Assembly (NCBI GenBank): GCA_024707305.1
Contig: JANPZZ010000001.1
Location: 124,001-188,000 of the forward strand
Direction: 5' to 3'
Length of the DNA stretch: 64,000 nucleotides
Source: Chitinophagaceae bacterium
GTDB lineage: Bacteria; Bacteroidota; Bacteroidia; Chitinophagales; Chitinophagaceae
Made by a program: the position numbers and the translations under genes. Below the pieces are notes generated by a model that had not been told where the DNA came from, did not search any database, and saw only the letters and a list, made by a program, of their open reading frames with translations. This document shows positions 1 to 10,167 of this stretch, piece after piece. Within the stretch, counting starts at the first letter, position 1, and each line of letters opens with the position of its first letter.

Positions 1-325
1 AACGTGAAAGTCGTGCGAAAAAATCATTCATTGAAAACCCGGTAACTCATTTCCCGCGCTCAAAGAATTGTTCCGGTTCTTGAACTTTAATAAGACCTCC
101 GCGTGCTCCGCGAGGACCTCAGCGCACTCCGCGTGAAACTTGCGAGAGAGTCGGCAAACGGCAAACGGCAAGCGGCAAACGTGAAAAGAAATGTGCAATG
201 AAATTCACAAAATCATGAATTAATTTCCTCATTTCCTCATTTCCCCATTTCCTCATTTCCTCATTTTCACATTTCCTCATTTGCACATTTTCACATTTTC
301 TCATTTCCCCATTTCCTCTCTCGCC
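1..325. repeat. Intergenic tandem 7-mer and 8-mer repeats
   Basis: No gene is supported here. Positions 153-180 hold four tandem heptamers of the type GGCAAAC. Positions 222-318 hold about twelve tandem octamers, complements of TGNGRAAA (read on this strand as TTTCCTCA, TTTCCCCA, TTTTCACA). The array runs up to the stop codon of purK. The reading frame across it encodes only an 8-residue low-complexity repeat, as expected from 24 bases equalling three octamers, and is not a protein. The same octamer family recurs near 27.1, 30.4, 46.3 and 58.4 kb. Confidence 0.85.
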
Positions 326-1456
326 TCACGATTTCTTCGCCACCGGCAACAACATTCTCTTCACCTTATTCGACTTATGCAACAAGTCCTGTTTGTCGTT
401 GCTTAAAATTGTGACATGCCCCATCTTGCGGCCAGGTTTGGTTTGTTGCTTCCCATAGAGATGCACAAATGCGTTGTCGATCTTCAACATTTCTTCCAAA
501 CCCTCATAACCCACCGGGCCACTATGACCGTCGGCGCCAATGATATTGACCATAATCGAAGGCAGGATAGCAGCCGTATTTCCCAATGGATAATTCAACA
601 TAATCCGCCAAAGCATATCGAACTGTGAACTATAATGCGCTTCAATCGTATGATGCCCACTATTGTGTACACGTGGTGCCGTTTCATTTACAAATACATC
701 GCCTTTTTTATCGACAAACAATTCCACTGCAAATAAACCAGGCGATTTAAAATTCCGCACAACTGAAAGTGAAATCGCTTCAATCTTCCACAAAGTCTTT
801 TCATCAATTTCAGCAGGGCAAAGCTGGTAATCGAGTAGATTAAGATCGGGATCAAAAAGCATTTCTACAGGAGGGTAGAGTGCTGTCTGTCCATCAGCAT
901 TGATGGCAACCATTTGCGCAATCTCTTTTTTGATATCAACTGCTTTTTCAAGAACAGAAGGCGCATCGAAACCCAGGGAAATCGCTTCCGCATCTTTGAT
1001 CATCTGCACGCCCTTCCCATCGTATCCTCCTTCACCCAGTTTATGCACTGCAGGTAAAAAATCCACAGAGGCTTCCAGTTCTGCACGGCTTAACGTGATT
1101 TTAAAACCCGCAGTGGGGATTTCGTGTTGCTGATAATATTCTTTCTGTAAAATCTTATTTTTTATGGTTCGCAAAACGGCTGGCGATGGGTATACTTTTA
1201 CCCCTTCTTTTTCCAGTTTCTCGAGCGCATCTACATTTACGTTTTCGATCTCAATCGTAATTGCGTCCAGATTTTTACCAAAATTGTAAACGGCATCAAA
1301 ATCGCGAATACTACCTTTCGTAAAATGATGACATAAATGTGCTGCGGGGCATTCCGCGTCATCTTCCATCACAAAAGTTTCAACCGGGTAGTTGGCCGCG
1401 GCCTGTAATAACATGCGACCCAACTGGCCGCCACCGAGAATTCCGACTTTTAACAT
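326..1456 (-). CDS. purK: N5-carboxyaminoimidazole ribonucleotide synthase
   Basis: ATP-grasp enzyme of de novo purine synthesis. It uses ATP and bicarbonate to convert AIR to N5-CAIR, which PurE then rearranges. The 376 residues are a normal length. The N-terminus reads KVGILGGGQLGRML, the glycine-rich first motif of PurK. GGYDGKGV near residue 143 is the ATP-grasp glycine loop, and FVNETAPRVHNSGHHT near residue 270 is the metal/substrate motif. The frame is intact. No purE lies beside it in this window. A TATCTTTG box ends only 5 bases before the ATG, so the transcript probably has almost no leader. An octamer-repeat array abuts the stop codon. Confidence 0.95.
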   Translation of the reverse strand: MLKVGILGGGQLGRMLLQAAANYPVETFVMEDDAECPAAHLCHHFTKGSIRDFDAVYNFGKNLDAITIEIENVNVDALEKLEKEGVKVYPSPAVLRTIKNKILQKEYYQQHEIPTAGFKITLSRAELEASVDFLPAVHKLGEGGYDGKGVQMIKDAEAISLGFDAPSVLEKAVDIKKEIAQMVAINADGQTALYPPVEMLFDPDLNLLDYQLCPAEIDEKTLWKIEAISLSVVRNFKSPGLFAVELFVDKKGDVFVNETAPRVHNSGHHTIEAHYSSQFDMLWRIMLNYPLGNTAAILPSIMVNIIGADGHSGPVGYEGLEEMLKIDNAFVHLYGKQQTKPGRKMGHVTILSNDKQDLLHKSNKVKRMLLPVAKKS

Positions 1457-1461
1457 GCCGG

Positions 1462-1469
1462 CAAAGATA
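1462..1469 (-). promoter_or_regulatory. -7 promoter box of purK (TATCTTTG)
   Basis: Exact match to the Bacteroidota -7 consensus TAnnTTTG on the minus strand. It lies 5 bases from the purK ATG, so transcription should begin at or beside the start codon. No convincing -33 TTG element was seen. Confidence 0.55.
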
Positions 1470-1534
1470 GCGGAGGTATTATTTTTTAGTATAAATAATT
1501 TATGACATCATAAGAGATAGCAATCTCAGGGAAC

Positions 1535-2450
1535 TTATTCCACTTCAAAATAATCCGAGTCAATTCTCTTAATTTCATAACTGTTTTGAACGGCGACGCC
1601 GAGGTTATAATCAATCATATACTGAGCCAGTTGTTCCCCGTCAATAAGGACTATTTTAACCTCCATTTGTGATGCGTAAGTCATCGCTTCTTTAGAAAAA
1701 ATCGGAAGTGGTAATGAAAACCCCTTTTTTAGCTCTTTGCCCGGCTAATGCGCCAACAAATTTTTGAATCTCTGGCCTTGATATAATTCCTTCCCAACGT
1801 TTGGCTTGAACGTAGATGACGTCTAACCCTAACTTATCTTCCTTTATTATCCCATCAATACCTTCATCATTTGTATACTTCGTAGCTTTACCTGCCTCCG
1901 CAATCGAGCCACCATACCCCATTTTAACCAAAAAGCTCCACAACTATTTTTTTCGAAGAATCCTGGATGTACTGATTTAAGTTTATCCAACAATTCATGT
2001 TTAAGTGAATTTCTAATACTTTGGTACCCTGTTTCAAGCAATTCTTCAGGTGTTTTTACTTCGATCTCCTCATTTCTGGTAGTATCTTCAGTTGAATTCT
2101 TATTTTTCCAACTGTTCATAGCTTCTATATAAGTCGGGAGCTGTTTCAGATATCTTAAATTGATTGTACTGGGATTTTTGTCGAAGAATTTCCATTCCTA
2201 AAGGTGTTATCTTAATAATACCTCTTTTTTGTATTTTCAATAATCTGAGCTGCTTTAAAATGTGCCATAACCCAGGTCACTCGATTGTAGAATACCGATT
2301 GGTTCCTACTGGGAAGCATCTCTTGTTTTTCTTCATCCGTTAATTGCATGGTCGATGCTAATTCCTCAACAACCATTTTCTTTGAGTGTTCTTCGTTGTC
2401 TCCAATGTGTTTTAAAAAGGTAGCATTAAAGTTTGAAAATCAGGTATCAT
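1535..2450 (-). pseudogene. mrr: Mrr-type restriction endonuclease, six frame breaks
   Basis: Type IV restriction enzyme that cleaves methylated DNA. After joining frames it is about 303 residues, the size of E. coli Mrr. An N-terminal Mrr winged helix (MIPDFQTLMLPFLKH, then VFYNRVTWVMAHF) is followed by the catalytic domain with FFEKIVVELLVKMGYGG, DEGIDG, the VIYVQAKRW stretch bearing the nuclease Q-x-K, and FVGALAGQRAKKGVFITTS. Frame changes are inferred near 2415, 2227, 2110, 1950, 1935 and 1698. Every one is a run of A or T that is one base too long or short. The gene is more AT-rich than its neighbours, which suggests transfer. It may be intact in the cell if the indels are base-calling errors, or a true pseudogene. 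No methylase or HsdS lies nearby. Confidence 0.8.
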
Positions 2451-2831
2451 AATATCTATTGAAAAAACTACTCATATTTATTCCCACTAAAATAATACTT
2501 AAAATCAATACCAGTATTAACATTTGATTCCGTTAATTTCATGTGGACTCAATACATCGTGGGCTGCGACTCGTCTTTCTCTGTATTTGAAGAATTAAGT
2601 TCCATATCTTTGTTTTTCATGCGACCCGATTTCCCACATAAACGCTTTCCAGACCAACGCGGGCAGTTCAGCCTACTGATGGAAACGCTTGCGATGGATT
2701 CAGTATCGTAAAAGCGTACTGGCAGATCAATGCCGACGCATCCTCACAGAAACCCGAATTCTTGTCGACGGTCGATGATTGATGGTCGATGACCGATTAA
2801 TATTTTATCTCAATTACTTAATTATAAGATT
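2451..2831. other. Gap with possible gene remnant and heptamer repeat
   Basis: No complete gene is recognised. On the plus strand an open stretch from about 2545 reads in shifting frames and ends with ACDGFSIVKAYWQINADAS and a stop at 2778-2780. That stop lies inside a heptamer array of YCGATGN type at 2764-2797. It looks like the C-terminal end of a degraded or frameshifted protein that I cannot assign. The rest shows nothing distinctive. Confidence 0.35.
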
Positions 2832-3933
<1,102 letters not shown>

Positions 3934-3935
3934 AA

Positions 3936-3964
3936 GCCTGCCCCTCTTCGGAGGGGCTTTTTTT
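3936..3964 (+). terminator. Rho-independent terminator after hppD
   Basis: CCCCTC-TTCG-GAGGGG hairpin with a UUCG tetraloop, followed directly by a run of about eight T, starting three bases after the hppD stop codon. Confidence 0.85.
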
Positions 3965-4084
3965 AACCTGTTAAAGACTCATTCTCAGTCGTCAACAGCT
4001 GAAGGTTGTTGGAGGTTCGCTTTTTAACAGTTCGCCTAAAATTTATTATCTTAGACTGTCGTTTCATTTTATTAACCCCACACA

Positions 4085-5262
4085 ATGAAAAACCTGACAC
4101 GGATCCTTTTCTTGTCTTTTTTATTGCCCCTGTTTGCCGGCGCCCAGCCTTATAAAGGCGGCACTTCGTTTATCGAATATCAACGAACCTTTCCCCGTCC
4201 CGAAGAATCATTCCGGAAAAAAGAAGATACCCTCCGGAAGCAATTCGCAGAGAAAAAACTCAGCTGGCCTGCTAAATACATGTATATACGCTCATTCAAG
4301 TACGACAGCAAGCTGGAAGTGTGGGTAAAGAATGATGTAAAAGACACGTACAAATTATTCAAGACTTATAAGGTTTGTGCCCTTGCAGGTTCCCTTGGAC
4401 CCAAACGCCTCGAAGGCGATTACCAGGTTCCCGAAGGGTTTTATTATATCAACGAATTCAATCCACGCAGCAGTTATTATCTCTCGCTCGGGTTGAATTA
4501 TCCCAACCTTTCCGACCTGGTGTTAAGCGACTCGCTGCGACCCGGCGGCGATATTTATATCCACGGAAGTTGTGTAACGGTTGGTTGTATCCCTCTTACT
4601 GATCAGCAAATTGATGAATTATACATCCTCGCGGCCCATGCAAAAAGTCAGGGTCAGGATTATATACCCGTTCATATTTTCCCCATCAGGTATGATGTTC
4701 CCAAAAGCATCAACTATCTCGCGAATCTCACAAAAGACGATCCGAGTCTCAAACGTTTTACAGACAGGCTGGAAGATGCTTTCGATTATTTTGAAAAAAA
4801 ATAAACAATTGCCCGTTGTAATGATTGATGAGAAAGGAGAGTATTTCATCAACGGTGCTGTGAGTAAAAAAAGATGCAAAAGCAGATGCAAAACCAGTTC
4901 GTAAGAAAGATCCCGTACAGCATCGCACCCGTTCCATTCCAACGTTAGCGGAAGCCGTGCATAAATGGCCTCAGTTTGAAGGCGGCGGCGATGCTTTTAT
5001 GAGTTATCTCGATAAACTGGGAAAAGATATGGCTGAGTTCCTGCCAACCGGAGTTCGCAAACTTTTTATACAGGTTGAATTTATTGTTGATAAAGATGGA
5101 GTACCCGTTAACTTCAAAGTGCTAAAGGGTACACAGGATGAAGATCTTATAGACGAACTGATCACCCGCATGGAAAAAATGCCAACCTGGCAACCTGCAA
5201 TCCTCCACGACAAACCAGTTCCGAAAAAGATGATACAAACGGTGACTGTCAGTGTAGATTAA
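4085..5262 (+). CDS. Secreted L,D-transpeptidase with TonB-like C-terminal domain
   Basis: A signal peptide (MKNLTRILFLSFLLPLFAGA) leads a YafK-type L,D-transpeptidase domain. Its active-site block, IHGSCVTVGCIPLTD near residue 158-172, holds the catalytic His/Cys pair. Such enzymes form 3-3 cross-links in peptidoglycan or attach proteins to it. The frame seems to stop at 4804, but removing one A at 4794-4801 and one at 4866-4872 carries it through a Lys-rich linker. It then enters about 100 residues resembling the TonB C-terminal fold (FIVDKDGVPVNFKVLKGT, MPTWQPAI, KKMIQTVTVSV). The joined protein is about 391 residues. The fusion is the unusual point. The alternative is two separate proteins, but the second has no start codon with its own ribosome site. 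Confidence 0.75.
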
Positions 5263-5294
5263 ACACAGAAGAATTTTCTTTCAACATATTCGAA

Positions 5295-6564
5295 CTAGCC
5301 ATTCGTGATCAGCGCCTGAATTGTTTCAGGCGTTTGTTGTTGCAGGCTGATTTGCTTCCCTTCTGTCAGCTTCGCAAAAAGTTCTGCGTTATAATGGCGG
5401 ATCGTCAACAATGAATAGCCTTTCATCACCTGCACATCAACAAAAGCAGAAGCTTCCAATGCCAGTTTCTGGATTTTTTCATCATGGTTATCGAGTACAC
5501 ATAGAAAACTGATTGCACCATTTTGAGTAAGGTTGGGTTTCAGTTTTAATTCTTCGAGTATGCGATAAATCTGTCCAACATGTTGTTCACCCACAAAAGA
5601 AAAATCGCGTGAACGCATATCCAATAACACCTGATTTTCTTTTAAAACAATAACGGGCGGTAAATTCGGAATCGATTGATGATGGATTTGCGTGCCCGGT
5701 AATTCAGGTTTCAAAAAACATTTTACATAAAGTGGAATGCCTTTATTCTGCAGTGGCTTTATTGTTTTTGGGTGAATCACCTGCGCACCATAGTAAGCCA
5801 TTTCAATTACTTCGGCATAATTCAGTTCCTGGATAGGTTTTGCATCCGGGAACTGTCGCGGATCAGCATTCATTACGCTTTCCACATCTTTCCATATCGT
5901 TTGACTTTCGGCGTCTAATATATTGGCAAATACAGCGGCTGTATAGTCACTTCCTTCCCGACCCAGCGTGGTGCTTTCATTTTCATCTGTAGCGCCGATG
6001 TAACCCTGTGTGATAACAATCTTACCTGGTTTTAGTGCGGGTTTTATTACGCGGTTTACCTGGTCGCTGGTAATCGTCCAATCAACTGTCGCGTCACGGA
6101 AATTATCATCCGTGCGAATGATATCTCTCACATCAATCCAGGTATTTTCCTGGCCGGATTCGCGTAAGTAATGGCTCATGATTGCAGTGCTCAGCAGTTC
6201 GCCTACACAAACAATCTGATCGTAATAATAATCGAATTCACGTACCGGTTTATCGTGCAGCAACCATTCAACTTCAGTAAAAAAATCTTTTAACTGGTTT
6301 TCACAAGGCAGGGCTTCGGTAACCAAAAGATAGCGTGCAGTGCGAAGGTGTTGTTGTTTTACCTGTTCAAATAGAGAGAGCGCTTCGTCTTTGTTCCCGG
6401 AAAAAAAAGGCTTCCGTCACTTTTTCCAAAGCGTTTGTTGTTTTTCCCATGGCTGAGATCACAACCAGCAAAGTATCGGAAGAATAAGATGCAAGAATAT
6501 CGCGCACCATATATATGCGCTCGATGCTGTTAACAGAAGCACCACCGAACTTAAAAACCTTCAT
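5295..6564 (-). CDS. lysC: Aspartate kinase (one frame break)
   Basis: First step of the lysine/threonine/methionine pathway, phosphorylating aspartate. The joined protein is about 422 residues, typical of a monofunctional kinase with C-terminal ACT domains. The N-terminal MKVFKFGGASV is the kinase ATP/substrate motif. TTLGREGSDYTAA near residue 220 is the conserved Gly-Arg-Gly/Ser-Asp loop, and VKCFLKPELPGTQI leads into the ACT region. The frame breaks at an A8 run at 6401-6408 (minus strand T8); seven bases restore it. It converges with the transpeptidase gene. A TATCTTCG box sits 5 bases before the ATG, giving a near-leaderless transcript. Confidence 0.92.
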
Positions 6565-6569
6565 ACCTG

Positions 6570-6577
6570 CGAAGATA
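6570..6577 (-). promoter_or_regulatory. -7 promoter box of lysC (TATCTTCG)
   Basis: One mismatch to TAnnTTTG on the minus strand, ending 5 bases before the lysC ATG. Confidence 0.45.
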
Positions 6578-6669
6578 GAGAGGTTATTTCACAGAAAATA
6601 AACAGGCATTCTTCAGGTTAGGCAATTTCAATCGAGTGATAAGCACTATTAACTGCAAAACAAATGCCT

Positions 6670-6677
6670 TACATTTG
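6670..6677 (+). promoter_or_regulatory. -7 promoter box of fbp (TACATTTG)
   Basis: Exact TAnnTTTG match, 18 bases upstream of the fbp ATG. Confidence 0.5.
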
Positions 6678-6695
6678 TTTGCCTAACTGACCATC

Positions 6696-7709
6696 ATGCT
6701 ATTAAACCGAAAAATCCTGACCCTGGATGAATTCACCATCCAGCAATTGCGCGAATTTCCCCATGCTACCGGGGAATTAAGTAACCTCCTTCGAGATCTG
6801 GGCCTTGCGGCCAAACGGGTAAACGTTGAAGTAAATAAAGCCGGCCTTGTTGATATATTGGGCGATGCCGGAAGTACCAACGTTCAGGGAGAAGATGTAA
6901 AAAAGCTCGACGTTTTTGCCAACGATCAGTTTACCGGCGTATTGCGCCATGGTATTAGTTGCGCTGGTATTGCCAGTGAAGAGCTGGATGATTACGTAGC
7001 ATTTGACGACGCCGTAAGCCGCCAGTCAAAATACGTTTGCCTTTTTGATCCCCTCGATGGTAGCGGTAATATTGATGTGAATGTTTCCATTGGAACCATC
7101 TTTGGCATCTATCGTCGTGTTACCGGTAAAGGTGAGCTGGCCAGTAAAGCCGATTTCCTGCAGGCTGGCATCAACCAGGTCGCGGCCGGTTATATTGTTT
7201 ATGGTTCCAGCACGATGTTGGTATATGCTACACGACGTGGTGTGAATGGTTTTACATTAGATCCTTCCATTGGAGAATTTACACTGAGCCATCCTGATAT
7301 CAAATGCCCGCCAAGTGGTGGTATTTATTCAGTGAACCATGGCAACTTTTTTCGCTATGAAAAAGGGGTACAAAATTATATCACTGCCTGTCAGAAAAAA
7401 GACAAAACTTCTGGCGGCCCCTATACCCAACGTTATATTGGAAGCATGGTAAGCGATGTACACCGCAACCTGATTAAAGGTGGCATCTTCATGTATCCCG
7501 GAACGGTTGACAAACCCAAGGGCAAACTTCGCCTGTTATACGAATGCAATCCCTTTGCATTTATCGTGGAAGTGGCAGGAGGAAAAGCTACCAATGGTCG
7601 CCAGCGAATTCTGGATATCGTCCCCACCGAATTGCACCAGCGTACGCCCATGTTTATTGGCAGCCGCGAGATGATGGATGAACTGGAGCAGAATATGACG
7701 TTGTCGTAA
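6696..7709 (+). CDS. fbp: Class I fructose-1,6-bisphosphatase
   Basis: Gluconeogenic phosphatase converting fructose-1,6-bisphosphate to fructose-6-phosphate. The 337 residues match class I length. The metal-binding signature FDPLDGSGNIDVNVS near residue 115 is complete. YIGSMVSDVHRNLIKGGIFMYP near residue 242 and LLYECNPFAFIVEVAGG near residue 280 are the sugar-phosphate and active-site regions. The frame is intact. It is monocistronic, with a TACATTTG promoter box ahead and a long perfect terminator behind. Confidence 0.96.
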   Translation: MLLNRKILTLDEFTIQQLREFPHATGELSNLLRDLGLAAKRVNVEVNKAGLVDILGDAGSTNVQGEDVKKLDVFANDQFTGVLRHGISCAGIASEELDDYVAFDDAVSRQSKYVCLFDPLDGSGNIDVNVSIGTIFGIYRRVTGKGELASKADFLQAGINQVAAGYIVYGSSTMLVYATRRGVNGFTLDPSIGEFTLSHPDIKCPPSGGIYSVNHGNFFRYEKGVQNYITACQKKDKTSGGPYTQRYIGSMVSDVHRNLIKGGIFMYPGTVDKPKGKLRLLYECNPFAFIVEVAGGKATNGRQRILDIVPTELHQRTPMFIGSREMMDELEQNMTLS

Positions 7710-7741
7710 TATTTTGTAAAAAATGCATACCTGTAGCAGCA

Positions 7742-7781
7742 CCGAATTTCCTGCCATATCGCGGCAGGAAATTCGGTTTTT
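7742..7781 (+). terminator. Strong rho-independent terminator after fbp
   Basis: Perfect 14-bp stem (CCGAATTTCCTGCC with GGCAGGAAATTCGG), 7-base loop, then TTTTT. Confidence 0.9.
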
Positions 7782-7798
7782 GTTCACAAATTCTTGTC

Positions 7799-7806
7799 TA
7801 ACTTGC
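7799..7806 (+). promoter_or_regulatory. -7-like box TAACTTGC before the CAP gene
   Basis: TAACTTGC ends 4 bases before the ATG. The identical octamer lies 4 bases before the ABC ATPase ATG and 22 bases before the agmatinase ATG, which supports a real variant of TAnnTTTG. Confidence 0.45.
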
Positions 7807-7810
7807 TGGT

Positions 7811-8254
7811 ATGTTTAAAACGATTTTACTCGGTTTATGCGCCATCAGTTGTATTGCATTTGTATCCGTTGCTAACGACAATTTGGCGAAAGAGGTATTG
7901 CGTGAAACCAACCAGTTTCGCAAGAGCCGCAGCAAAAAGGAACTGGTGTGGCATGATGGGTTAAGTGAGATCGCCCGGAAACACAGTGAAGCAATGGCAA
8001 ATGGCACGATGCCTTTTGGACATAAAGATTTTAAGCTTCGTGAAAAGGAAGCGCGTAAAGTGCTCGATGGAAAATTGTCGGCGATTGCTGAAAATGTTGC
8101 TTACGGGTCGAATACAGCGGAAGATGTGGTTGCGATGTGGAAGAATTCCCCGGGGCATCGTCAAAACATGCTGGGCAATTTTCGGTATATCGGCGTGGGA
8201 ACCGCCAAATCCAAAGATGGCACGATCTATTTTACACAGATTTTTGTGGAGTAA
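7811..8254 (+). CDS. Secreted CAP-domain (SCP/PR1) protein
   Basis: A small extracytoplasmic CAP protein of 147 residues. The N-terminus MFKTILLGLCAISCIAFVSV is a signal peptide. The CAP core follows: ETNQFRKSRSKKELVWHDGLSEIARKHS (helix 1 and first His), GHKDF, the IAENVAYG motif, and MWKNSPGHRQNML (CAP motif with the second His). It ends in a beta strand, IGVGTAKSKDGTIYFTQIF. The molecular role of bacterial CAP domains is poorly defined; lipid or peptide binding is the usual proposal. The frame is intact and monocistronic. Confidence 0.9.
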   Translation: MFKTILLGLCAISCIAFVSVANDNLAKEVLRETNQFRKSRSKKELVWHDGLSEIARKHSEAMANGTMPFGHKDFKLREKEARKVLDGKLSAIAENVAYGSNTAEDVVAMWKNSPGHRQNMLGNFRYIGVGTAKSKDGTIYFTQIFVE

Positions 8255-8292
8255 TTTTTCATCATTTTCCGCACCACTTTCTGCCATTTAAG

Positions 8293-8300
8293 TAACTTGC
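8293..8300 (+). promoter_or_regulatory. -7-like box TAACTTGC before the ABC ATPase
   Basis: Same octamer as at 7799-7806, 4 bases before the ATG at 8305. Confidence 0.45.
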
Positions 8301-8304
8301 CCCC

Positions 8305-9073
8305 ATGCAGGGCGAAACAATCATCAGGGTTCAGGACCTTACTCGCAACTACGGAAATTTTCAGGCAGTAAAAGGAATTTCATTTGAAGTAAAAGAAGGT
8401 GAAATTTTTGGATTACTGGGCCCCAATGGCGCCGGTAAATCCACCACACTCGAAATCATTGAAACACTTCGTGAAAAAAACCAGTGGAAAGGTTTGGGTG
8501 GATGGACTGGACCTGGATACACAAGCTGCCGAAATCAAGAAAATTATTGGTGTACAATTGCAAAGCAGCGGGTATTATCCCGGATTGAACCTGGTTCAAC
8601 TGGTAGAGCTTTTTGCCGGGCTCTACAACCGCCAGATAGCGCCAATGGAGTTGCTCGATTCCGTAAACCTGCGCGATAAAGCAAAAGCGAAATATAAAGA
8701 CCTGAGTGGTGGGCAGAAACAACGTTTTTCAGTTGCCACAACGCTGATCAATAACCCGCGGATTATTTTCCTGGATGAACCCACAACCGGCCTGGATCCA
8801 CAGGCCCGGCGCAGTCTTTGGGAACTGATTAAACAGATTCGTGAAAAAGGCACAACGGTGATCATCACGACGCATTACATGGATGAGGCAGAATACCTGT
8901 GCGACCGTATTGCGATCATTGACCAGGGAAAAATTGTGGCGCTCGATACACCCGACCAGATGATTGATAACCTGGTGTCGAAAGGATTTGAGCGACCCAA
9001 ACAAGTGAAACAGGCCAATCTTGAAGATGTGTTTATTGATTTAACAGGCCATCCGCTGCGCGAAGGTTCATGA
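8305..9073 (+). CDS. ABC transporter ATP-binding protein (one frame break)
   Basis: ABC-2 exporter-type ATPase, about 255 residues once joined. Walker A is GPNGAGKST near residue 38, the signature is LSGGQKQR, Walker B is IIFLDEPTTGLDPQ, and the switch His lies in IITTHYMDEAEYLCDR. The C-terminal LEDVFIDLTG is usual for drug/polysaccharide exporter ATPases whose permease is a separate gene. No permease lies on either side: the next gene is an FKBP. The frame changes at the A7 run 8474-8480, where six A restore it. Substrate unknown. Confidence 0.88.
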
Positions 9074-9133
9074 AGGTTTGACAACGCGGGTATTTCATTT
9101 TTTTATTGAAATAAATACAGCAACAGGCTGTAA

Positions 9134-9580
9134 ATGAAAAAGTATATGAGTTTACAAAACAAATTGAAATCATTTATGTCAGGTAAAATTGATGCGCAGA
9201 AAAGTGCCGGTGAGGCATTTATGAATATCAACAAAGACAAACCCGGAGTGGTTACGCTTCCTGAAGGTATTCAATATGAAATATTGAAAGATGGCACGGG
9301 CGCGCAGCCAACCATCGCGAGTAAAGTAAAAGCGCATTACAAAGGTGCTTTGCTGGATGGAAAAGAATTTGACAGCAGCTTTAAACGCAATGAGCCCTTT
9401 ACAGCTCCGCTGCGTGCTTTAATCAAAGGCTGGCAAATTGTGATTCCGATGATGAAAGAAGGAAGCCACTGGCGCATCTGGATCCCATCCGATCTGGCCT
9501 ATGGCGATCGCGGTGCCGGAAGTGATATCCCCGGTGGAGCCACACTGATGTTTGAAGTGGAATTATTAGCTGTATTATAA
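9134..9580 (+). CDS. FKBP-type peptidyl-prolyl isomerase, cytoplasmic
   Basis: Rotamase of 148 residues with one C-terminal FKBP domain from about residue 48. The core VKAHYKGALLDGKEFDSSF, then GWQIVIPMMKEGSHWRIWIP, LAYGDRGAG and IPGGATLMFEVELL, is complete. There is no signal peptide; the first 40 residues are a charged helical region. The start could be 9134 or the Met at 9146. It lies in a plus-strand run with the DinB and Nudix genes (gaps of 14 and 35 bases), which may be an operon. Confidence 0.9.
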   Translation: MKKYMSLQNKLKSFMSGKIDAQKSAGEAFMNINKDKPGVVTLPEGIQYEILKDGTGAQPTIASKVKAHYKGALLDGKEFDSSFKRNEPFTAPLRALIKGWQIVIPMMKEGSHWRIWIPSDLAYGDRGAGSDIPGGATLMFEVELLAVL

Positions 9581-9594
9581 TAACCTTCTCTAAC

Positions 9595-10132
9595 ATGCCT
9601 ACCATCATCGACCCGCGTTATCCCATTGGGAAGTATGAACCGCAACCATTTTCCATTGATAAAAAAAGTGGAATGGCTGGCGGATATTAAATTTCTGCCC
9701 ATAACGCTTGAACATGCATTGCAAAACCTCGATGAGGCGCAATTGCAAACACCTTACCGCGAGGGTGGGTGGACGGTACATCAGTTGGTTCATCATATTG
9801 CCGACTCACATATCAATGCCTATTGTCGCTTTAAACTGGGATTGACAGAAGATAACCCAACCATCAAAACTTATGATGAAGGATTGTGGGCACAGTTGCA
9901 CGATGTAGAAAAGCTCCCGATAAATATTTCTATCACGCTTTTGCATGCGCTACATGCACGTTGGTTTGAGGCATTGAAATATGTAACCGACGACGAATGG
10001 AATAACCGAACCATTTTTCATCCCGAACACAAAAAAACTTTACGTCTTTGGTACCTGCTTGGTATGTACGCATGGCATGGTAAACATCATGTGGCACATA
10101 TCACTTCGCTTCGCGAAGCGAAAGGCTGGTAA
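9595..10132 (+). CDS. BstA/YfiT-type DinB-fold thiol transferase (one frame break)
   Basis: Metal-dependent DinB four-helix protein related to B. subtilis YfiT and bacillithiol S-transferase. The true start is at 9595: MPTIIDPRYPIGKYEPQPF carries the family hallmark RYPIGKFE. Removing one A from the run 9661-9667 joins it to VEWLADIKFLP, giving about 178 residues. Metal ligands are the His in TVHQLVHHIADSH and the pair in AWHGKHHVAH. Because bshB1 for bacillithiol synthesis is also in the window, a role in bacillithiol-dependent detoxification is a reasonable inference, though other DinB functions remain possible. Confidence 0.8.
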
Positions 10133-10167
10133 TATCGAAATCATTCGCGTTAAATTTTATCCTCCCC

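Noticed and set aside
119..304. 61-residue ORF with MRKCENEE-type repeats
   Set aside because: It is the translation of tandem octamers (24 bases equal 8 residues), not a protein gene.
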